A DNA stretch of 10,821 nucleotides from Deltaproteobacteria bacterium (lineage in GTDB: Bacteria > Desulfobacterota > DSM-4660 > Desulfatiglandales > Desulfatiglandaceae). The stretch covers positions 1-10,821 of the forward strand of contig QMLZ01000084.1 in assembly GCA_003646995.1 (NCBI GenBank). The letters are read 5' to 3'. Position numbers and translations under genes: made by a program. Positions 5,793 to 10,821 of the stretch are shown here, piece by piece; the first letter of the stretch is position 1, and each line of letters begins with the position of its first letter. Under the pieces are notes generated by a model, which worked only from the letters and a program-made list of their open reading frames with translations, made no database searches and was not told the origin of the DNA.

Positions 5793-7886
5793 ATGGCGGA
5801 AAAAACTTATCGGCTCGGTTGTGACATCGGGGGCACATTTACAGACTTTGTCTTGTTGAATGATGCGACGGGAGAGATCCATATCAACAAATGCCTCACC
5901 ACGCCCGCTGATCCATCGGACGCGGTGGAACAGGGGATCAGGGAGCTGGAGGAAAAACGGGGGAAATTTGTGGATCAATTGGACGAGGTGATCCATGGCA
6001 CCACCCTCGTGATCAATTCTATTATTGAAAGGAAAGGCGCTCGTACGGGACTGATAACAACGAAGGGATTTCGCGACGTACTGGAACTTGCGCGTGAAAT
6101 CAGATATGCCCCCTATGACATATTCGCCGAATATCCCAAGCCTTTGATTCCCAGGCGCTTCAGGCTTGAGGTGGATGAAAGGATTAGAAGCGATGGAACC
6201 GTTCTCAAGCCTTTGGACACAAAAGAGGCCAGAAGGGTGGTCAGGCAGCTGTTGGATATGGGGGTAGAATCTATAGCTGTTTGCTTGATTAATTCCTTTG
6301 AAAATCCCAAACATGAATTAATGCTCAAGGAAATCATTCAGGAGGAGGCCCCTGATCTTTCTGTCTCCATATCATATGATGTACTGCCCCAGATAAGGGA
6401 ATACGAGAGGACAAGCACCACGGTTACCAATGCCTACGTCAAACCCCTAACGGGAAGATATTTGGCCAGACTGTCCGGCCGCCTCGCGTCTATAGGGTTC
6501 AAGGGTAAACTTTTTATTATGCTTTCGAGCGGTGGCATCACCTCAGTAGATACCGCGGCGGAATTCCCTGTCAGGATAATCGAATCCGGTCCAACAGCCG
6601 CGGTTATCTCCGGGCAGTATTTCGGAAAGCTGTTTAATATACAAGACATGTTCTGCTTTGACATGGGAGGAACTACCGCTAAGTCTTGCCTTATTCAAGG
6701 TGGCGTAGCTGGCGTGGTTCCAACCTTTGAGGTGGGGCGCGTCCAGCGGTTCATGAAAGGCAGCGGGCTAACCATCCAGGTGCCGGTAGTGGACTTGATG
6801 GAGATAGGAGCAGGGGGCGGCAGTATCGCGAAAGTGAGCAAGATGGGAACGTTACAGGTAGGCCCCGAGAGTTCAGGTGCGGACCCCGGTCCCATATGCT
6901 ACGGCCGGGGGGGTACTGAACCCGGAGTTACCGATGCTGACCTGCTGCTGGGATATCTTGATGAAAACTATTTCCTCGGAGGAGAGATGAAACTGGACAA
7001 GGAAGCCGCCCGGCGAGGCATCGAGCAAAAGATAGCCAAGCCCCTTGACGTGCCGTTCATTCAGGCGGTTTGGGGAATACATGATTTAATTAACGAAACC
7101 ATGGCGGGTGCAGCTAAGACCCACATTGCCGAAAAGGGAGGAAATCCCAAGATCGTCACGGTTATCGCTTTTGGGGGTGCCGGTCCTGTCCATGCATATG
7201 GCCTTACCAAGAAACTAGGAGCCCCAAGGTTCATAGTACCTCCAAATGCCGGGGTAGGATCCGCTCTAGGCTTTTTTACCGCCCCTCGGGCATTTGATCT
7301 GGTTAGAAGCCATAAGGTAAGCCTTGAAGAGGCAGATTTTGAAGAAATAGAAAAACTTTTCAGAGAAATGGAGGCCGAAGGGGCAAGAACCCTTCAAAAG
7401 GCTGGGTCCGGGGAGGAGATCAGATTCAAAAGGTCAGTGGATATGAGGTTCGTAGGACAGGGCTCTGAGACTAACCTGCCACTTGAAGGAAATGATTTCA
7501 CTAGGTTTACAAGAGAAGAGATCCGAAGCGCATTTGATAAGATCTACGAGAAACTCTATGGAAGGACGTATCCTGACTCACCGGTCGAATTCATTAACTT
7601 CAAGGTGCGGGCACTCCTCCCAGAGAGGCTTCTGAAGCTTCCCAAGTTGAAAAGCCGGGGAGGAAAGCTGGAGGATGCTATCAAGAGGACACGGCCCGCA
7701 TATTCAGGCATTGCCAAGGATTTTATCCCTTTTACGGTTTATGATCGGTACAGACTGTTTCCAGACGCTCAGTTCAAGGGCCCTGCTATTGTGGAAGAAC
7801 GCGAATCTACGGTGGTTATTGGTGAAGATGCTTCAGTGAGGGTTGACGAGTATGGTTTTCTGTGGGTTGACATAGAGGAGGTATAG
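5793..7886 (+). CDS. hyuA: Hydantoinase A / 5-oxoprolinase-type ATP-binding subunit
   Basis: This 697-residue protein is the ATP-using subunit of a hydantoinase/oxoprolinase/acetone-carboxylase family enzyme, which activates a lactam, imide or ketone oxygen by phosphorylation. The N-terminal phosphate loop is GCDIGGTFTDF (9-19). HGTTLVINSIIERKGARTG (68-86), SGGI (246-249), ESGPTAA (264-270), the second phosphate loop FDMGGTTAK (289-297), GAGGGSIA (339-346) and PGPICYGRGG (365-374) are all typical and intact. The open frame begins at 5739, but the ATG at 5793 begins the conserved sequence and has AGGGAGG (5781-5787) 5 bases upstream. hyuB starts 2 bases after its stop, so the two are co-expressed. 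Alternatives by family are N-methylhydantoinase, 5-oxoprolinase, caprolactamase or a ketone carboxylase. No third carboxylase-type subunit follows, which mildly favours a hydrolase. Confidence 0.92.
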   Translation: MAEKTYRLGCDIGGTFTDFVLLNDATGEIHINKCLTTPADPSDAVEQGIRELEEKRGKFVDQLDEVIHGTTLVINSIIERKGARTGLITTKGFRDVLELAREIRYAPYDIFAEYPKPLIPRRFRLEVDERIRSDGTVLKPLDTKEARRVVRQLLDMGVESIAVCLINSFENPKHELMLKEIIQEEAPDLSVSISYDVLPQIREYERTSTTVTNAYVKPLTGRYLARLSGRLASIGFKGKLFIMLSSGGITSVDTAAEFPVRIIESGPTAAVISGQYFGKLFNIQDMFCFDMGGTTAKSCLIQGGVAGVVPTFEVGRVQRFMKGSGLTIQVPVVDLMEIGAGGGSIAKVSKMGTLQVGPESSGADPGPICYGRGGTEPGVTDADLLLGYLDENYFLGGEMKLDKEAARRGIEQKIAKPLDVPFIQAVWGIHDLINETMAGAAKTHIAEKGGNPKIVTVIAFGGAGPVHAYGLTKKLGAPRFIVPPNAGVGSALGFFTAPRAFDLVRSHKVSLEEADFEEIEKLFREMEAEGARTLQKAGSGEEIRFKRSVDMRFVGQGSETNLPLEGNDFTRFTREEIRSAFDKIYEKLYGRTYPDSPVEFINFKVRALLPERLLKLPKLKSRGGKLEDAIKRTRPAYSGIAKDFIPFTVYDRYRLFPDAQFKGPAIVEERESTVVIGEDASVRVDEYGFLWVDIEEV

Positions 7887-7888
7887 GT

Positions 7889-9610
7889 ATGGGACAAAAA
7901 TTCGATCCAATTACCCTCGAGATATTGTGGAGGAGACTGATTTCCATTGTTGATGAGGCGGACAGCGCTGTGGCAAGAACTGCTTTTTCAAGTTTGTTGC
8001 GTGATGCCCATGATTACACATGTATGTTCACTGACCGTAAGGGCAGGGAACTTGCCCAGGGCACCTTTGCTACTCCAGGACAGTCGGGTGCTATGGCACT
8101 GGGCATAAAGAGATTGGTGAATAAACTGCCTATTGAAACATACAAACCAGGGGATATCTTCATCACCAACGATCCATGGGCCCTAGCCGGGCACCTCAAT
8201 GACGTATGCGTCATAAGCCCTATTTTCTACAAAGGTAAACTCACAGCATTCACTGCCTGCGTGTTTCACCACTCAGATATAGGCGGCAGGGTTTCATCAG
8301 ATAACCACGATGTGTTTGAGGATGGACTTTTCATTCCCTTGGTTAAATTGTATGACGGAGGCGAGCTTAATGAGGCTGTGCTCGAGATGATTCGCTGGAA
8401 CGTTAGAACCCCTGATGAGGTAGTTGGTGACATACGCTCTCAGATCGCAGCAAATCATGTTTGCACAGAGAAGATATGTCAGATGCTACAAGAGAACAAT
8501 ATGGACGGTCTCGATGACCTTGCTGACGAAATAATCAACAGGACAGAAAGGAGCATGAGGGAGGCAATAGAAAAGGTGCCCGACGGAGTATATAAGGCTG
8601 AAGGTGTGGTAGAGCAAATGGAGGGCAAAGAAGACATTATTATAAAGGTGGCAGTTGAGGTAAAGGGATCTGACATAACTGTGGATCTAACCGGCAGCTC
8701 TCCTCAGGTAAACTGGGGTGGGAATGTGGTGTATAACTTCACTTATGCCTATGTCTTCATGGCCATGAAAAGTATGTTTGATCCTTACATACCCAACAAT
8801 GACGGGTCGACCAGGCCTATCAAGATGAGGGCGCCAGAAGGAAGCGTGGTCAATTGCAAATTTCCCGCTGCGGTAGCGGCAAGGATGCAGATTGGGCATT
8901 TTATTACTGAAATAATCTATAGGGCGCTGGCTGATGCATTGCCCGACAGGGTGATCGCTGGCAGCGGAGGCACCCCTGCAACCATGAATGTGTTTTATGG
9001 GAGAAGGAACAATGGGGCACCGTGGCATTCAGTGATCATAAGGGGCGGAGGTATGGGAGCCAGTTCAAGAAGCGACGGCGCATATGTTTATATATTTCCT
9101 GCTAATGGAGCGAATACCCCTGTTGAGATATTCGAGAGTGATACCCCGCTAATTGTGGAAAAAAGGGAACTACTCCCGGATTCCGGTGGGCCAGGAAGAA
9201 TGAAAGGAGGATTGGGAAGAAGGGTGGTATTCAGGGTGCCTGATGATGAATATGCACCTATCCCGCCTGTAAATCTTGGAATTCAATCAGGCAGATTCAG
9301 GTACCCACCTGAAGGGCTGTTCGGGGGAAAGCCGGGGGCAAAGGCCCAATTTCTGGTCAATGGGACGCCGGGCAATCCCTATGGGTTGACCCAGCTTCAG
9401 CCGGGAGATGTGGTGGTGATGGATGCTGCCGGCGGGGGAGGCTATGGCGATCCCCTGGAAAGAGATCCCGAAATGGTCAAAGAGGACGTTATTCAGGGCT
9501 ACGTTACCATGGAAAAGGCTCGATCGGAATATGGTGTCGTGATAAACGAGAAGACTATGGAGGTGGATGAATCAGCGACCAAGCAACTGCGGGAGGAACT
9601 TAGAAGGTAA
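7889..9610 (+). CDS. hyuB: Hydantoinase B / oxoprolinase-type catalytic subunit
   Basis: This 573-residue protein is the partner of HyuA and carries the ring-opening or carboxylating site. It begins with the family signature DPITLEILWRRL (6-17) and contains ARTAFSSLLRDAHDY (29-43), FITNDPW (91-97), GHLND (101-105), HHSDIGG (127-133) and the glycine-rich C-terminal GGGGYGDPLERDP. His102, Asp105 and His127 have the same +3 and +22 spacing that I recall for the manganese ligands of the acetone carboxylase alpha subunit, so a metal site is likely. A GAGGAGG ribosome site (7875-7881) lies inside the end of hyuA. The length is close to that of stand-alone HyuB proteins. The substrate is unknown. 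No truncation or frameshift is seen. Confidence 0.92.
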   Translation: MGQKFDPITLEILWRRLISIVDEADSAVARTAFSSLLRDAHDYTCMFTDRKGRELAQGTFATPGQSGAMALGIKRLVNKLPIETYKPGDIFITNDPWALAGHLNDVCVISPIFYKGKLTAFTACVFHHSDIGGRVSSDNHDVFEDGLFIPLVKLYDGGELNEAVLEMIRWNVRTPDEVVGDIRSQIAANHVCTEKICQMLQENNMDGLDDLADEIINRTERSMREAIEKVPDGVYKAEGVVEQMEGKEDIIIKVAVEVKGSDITVDLTGSSPQVNWGGNVVYNFTYAYVFMAMKSMFDPYIPNNDGSTRPIKMRAPEGSVVNCKFPAAVAARMQIGHFITEIIYRALADALPDRVIAGSGGTPATMNVFYGRRNNGAPWHSVIIRGGGMGASSRSDGAYVYIFPANGANTPVEIFESDTPLIVEKRELLPDSGGPGRMKGGLGRRVVFRVPDDEYAPIPPVNLGIQSGRFRYPPEGLFGGKPGAKAQFLVNGTPGNPYGLTQLQPGDVVVMDAAGGGGYGDPLERDPEMVKEDVIQGYVTMEKARSEYGVVINEKTMEVDESATKQLREELRR

Positions 9611-9682
9611 GATTTCCAGAACTTGGTATTAAGCATTAACAAGCATTAACCACAGGGGCACTGAGCTCACAGAGACATATCT

Positions 9683-9716
9683 TTTTTGCTTGCCGCGAGA
9701 TGCCGGCAAGCAAAAA
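9683..9716. repeat. Perfect 12-base-pair hairpin
   Basis: TTTTTGCTTGCC (9683-9694) pairs perfectly with GGCAAGCAAAAA (9705-9716) across a 10-base loop. It is the left of two similar hairpins inside the CACAGAG-bounded element. The T run lies before the stem rather than after it on both strands. Confidence 0.75.
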
Positions 9717-9763
9717 CATGTGCTTTGATTAGTTTCGAGTGGTTGAGGTGATTTGAGAATGCA

Positions 9764-9797
9764 TTTTTGCCCATCGCCGTCTCCCGATGGGCAAAAA
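9764..9797. repeat. Perfect 13-base-pair hairpin
   Basis: TTTTTGCCCATCG (9764-9776) pairs perfectly with CGATGGGCAAAAA (9785-9797) across an 8-base loop. It shares the TTTTTGC...GCAAAAA outer frame and the 34-base total length with the hairpin at 9683-9716, while the inner stem differs. That points to a common origin or to compensatory change. Confidence 0.75.
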
Positions 9798-9866
9798 AGG
9801 GAAGCTCTCCGAGTTCTCTGCGTCTCTGTGGTATTCTTATAGCCGAAATCAGTGTGGAAAGGCTCT

Positions 9867-10697
9867 TTATTCAGCGGATTTTCCAAATACCCTCAAAATC
9901 CCTTCTAGCACTCCTCCCGCTATGGCGAGGGATTTTTCTGAAATAGTAAAGCAGTGCTTTACATCTCCCCTTGGGTCAATATCACCTATTTTGAGACCTT
10001 GGCTGACGCTAATTCCCGGGTGAATGAGCCCGCGGATGACCCCATTGATTAGGGCTTTTACCTCAACGTCACCTACATAACCAATGAGATCTCCCTCTGA
10101 TACTTGCTCACCAATGTCTTTTAGGTTTTCAAATTTCCCCTCTGCAGGCGCCCTTATTACTCTGTCTGCACCAATGCCCATCACGGAGCCGGGAATGCCA
10201 GAATCCGGGGCAGCAGAGCCTTCTGTAATAAGCCTTCCCAGGTAGTGCCCCCGCTTTGTCTCCACCACAAAATGTGCATCCCTGCCAGCTTCAAACCCGG
10301 GACCCAAAGCGATTACAAGAGGCGCATCCTCAATGGAAGTTCCGGTATTTTTCTTTGCCATTATTGCATCTACCAAGACATCAGGGTTTATCGCTTTCTT
10401 GCACTCACAGTCCGGGTCTACAACAACGGGGATAATCTTATGTTCCCAAAGCCTGTATGTTTCATCAGGGCTACTGATAAGCTGGGCTTGAACCCCTTCC
10501 ACCTCTGTGGCTCCCTCGTAAACCGCTTCACAAAAGGAAACCTTTCGCCTGACTGCCAAAGGAAGGGAGGTTTCCGTTATGAGAACTTTGAAGCCACAGT
10601 TATGAAGACGCCATGCGACACCAGAGGCAAGATCGCCACCCCCTCGTATCAAGACGATGAAATTCGATAAATCAATAGTCTTGGGATGCTTGGACAT
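9867..10697 (-). CDS. yqeB: YqeB / EF2563-type selenium-dependent molybdenum hydroxylase system protein
   Basis: This 276-residue protein matches the YqeB family, which is found with molybdenum hydroxylases that need selenium and is thought to help mature or insert their cofactor. Its exact reaction is not known to me. The N-terminal half is a Rossmann-like XdhC-related domain: LIRGGGDLASGVAWRL (16-31), RRKVSFCEAVYEG (50-62) and VVVDPDCE (91-98). The middle contains VIALGPGFEAGRDAHFVVETKRGHYLGR (128-155). The C-terminal part (about 180-225) resembles a small beta barrel, with RAPAEGKF and VKALINGVIRGLIHPG. The ATG at 10697 has a GGGGGT ribosome-like stretch upstream. The gene converges on hyuB and is transcribed apart from the Mo-enzyme subunits, yet it is functionally linked to them. 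A selenium-transfer partner such as selD is not in the window. Confidence 0.88.
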   Translation of the reverse strand: MSKHPKTIDLSNFIVLIRGGGDLASGVAWRLHNCGFKVLITETSLPLAVRRKVSFCEAVYEGATEVEGVQAQLISSPDETYRLWEHKIIPVVVDPDCECKKAINPDVLVDAIMAKKNTGTSIEDAPLVIALGPGFEAGRDAHFVVETKRGHYLGRLITEGSAAPDSGIPGSVMGIGADRVIRAPAEGKFENLKDIGEQVSEGDLIGYVGDVEVKALINGVIRGLIHPGISVSQGLKIGDIDPRGDVKHCFTISEKSLAIAGGVLEGILRVFGKSAE

Positions 10698-10742
10698 CCT
10701 GACCCCCTAATCTATAATGTTGTTGGTGAACTAATCAGTGCT

Positions 10743-10771
10743 AACATACCGGATCACTAGCCAACTATCAA
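10743..10771 (-). promoter_or_regulatory. Sigma-70 promoter candidate for yqeB
   Basis: On the minus strand, TTGATA (10771-10766, 5 of 6 to consensus) and TATGTT (10748-10743, 4 of 6) are 17 bases apart. Predicted transcription would begin near 10736, about 40 bases before the yqeB ATG. The remaining sequence to 10821 shows no supported gene. Confidence 0.4.
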
Positions 10772-10821
10772 GGAGACACTTGTATCGCAGATAAGATAAA
10801 TGTTTAGGAGATGCAAAAAAA

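Larger units (their letters stand above)
9648..9832. repeat. MITE-like element: outer CACAGAG-type inverted repeat enclosing two hairpins
   Basis: The left end (9648-9674) reads AACCACAGGGGCACTGAGC and on to CACAGAGA. The right end (9806-9832), read on the other strand, is ACCACAGAGACGCAGAGAAC. These are diverged copies in inverted orientation about 130 bases apart. ACCACAGAG-type ends occur in many bacterial genomes and give the familiar spurious translation TTETQR, which is present here on the minus strand. GGTATT occurs both outside the left end (9625-9630) and at the right edge (9830-9835), a weak target-duplication candidate. No transposase is present, so any mobility would need help in trans. 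Confidence 0.5.
9611..9866. other. Repeat-rich intergenic region between convergent hyuB and yqeB
   Basis: No gene is supported here. The stretch holds a tandem 10-base duplication AAGCATTAAC (9631-9650), an outer inverted repeat and two inner perfect hairpins, listed separately. A reading frame on the minus strand (9886-9629) arises only from the repeats. No stem followed by a T tract was found for either gene. Both inner hairpins have T before and A after the stem on either strand, so they are not ordinary intrinsic terminators. Confidence 0.7.

Noticed and set aside
9683..9797. The two hairpins as bidirectional intrinsic terminators for hyuB and yqeB.
   Set aside because: On both strands the T run precedes the stem and A residues follow it, so no U tract follows the hairpin in RNA.
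9629..9886. An 85-codon minus-strand reading frame.
   Set aside because: It contains TTETQR and SVSSVPLWL, typical spurious translations of the CACAGAG repeat, and it covers both hairpins. It also overlaps the end of yqeB.
10772..10821. A possible plus-strand gene start near 10800 at the window edge.
   Set aside because: The ATG lacks a properly spaced ribosome site and only seven codons are visible.

Overview
The window looks like a catabolic cluster from an anaerobic bacterium. It encodes a three-subunit molybdenum hydroxylase/reductase of the xanthine oxidase family. Its FAD subunit carries the cysteine insert known from 4-hydroxybenzoyl-CoA reductase, an oxygen-sensitive enzyme of anaerobic aromatic metabolism. 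A YqeB-type accessory protein for (selenium-dependent) molybdenum hydroxylases is also present. Frequent AGG and ATA codons, a possible sigma-54 promoter and GCCT-heptad and CACAGAG-type dispersed repeats would fit a Desulfobacterota-like or syntrophic anaerobe. That placement is inference only.

Layout. Positions 3447 down to 1 (minus strand) hold an operon in the order Mo-binding large subunit, FAD/[4Fe-4S] subunit, [2Fe-2S] subunit. Adjacent genes overlap by 4 bases and 1 base, so they are probably translationally coupled. The last gene has an in-frame TAA exactly where the third cluster cysteine should be and then runs off the window. Positions 3448-3775 are a divergent regulatory region with a good minus-strand sigma-70 promoter candidate and three short inverted repeats. 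On the plus strand follow a methylmalonyl-CoA epimerase-like VOC protein (3776-4210), an M24 creatinase/Xaa-Pro peptidase-fold protein (4404-5600), a heptad-repeat hairpin (about 5603-5688), and the hydantoinase/oxoprolinase pair hyuA-hyuB (5793-9610). A repeat-rich intergenic stretch (about 9631-9832) separates hyuB from the convergent yqeB gene (10697-9867).

Working together (inference). A Mo hydroxylase/reductase, an ATP-dependent HyuAB amidohydrolase or carboxylase, an M24 amidohydrolase-fold enzyme and a VOC isomerase/lyase-fold enzyme suggest stepwise breakdown of a heterocyclic or aromatic substrate, possibly as a CoA ester or a cyclic amide. The substrate cannot be read from the sequence. 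Three of these proteins, the Mo subunit, the VOC protein and the M24 protein, keep their fold motifs but lack residues that are normally catalytic or metal-binding. This is the most unusual property of the cluster. It may mean a pathway built from enzymes with altered chemistry rather than the textbook reactions of their families.
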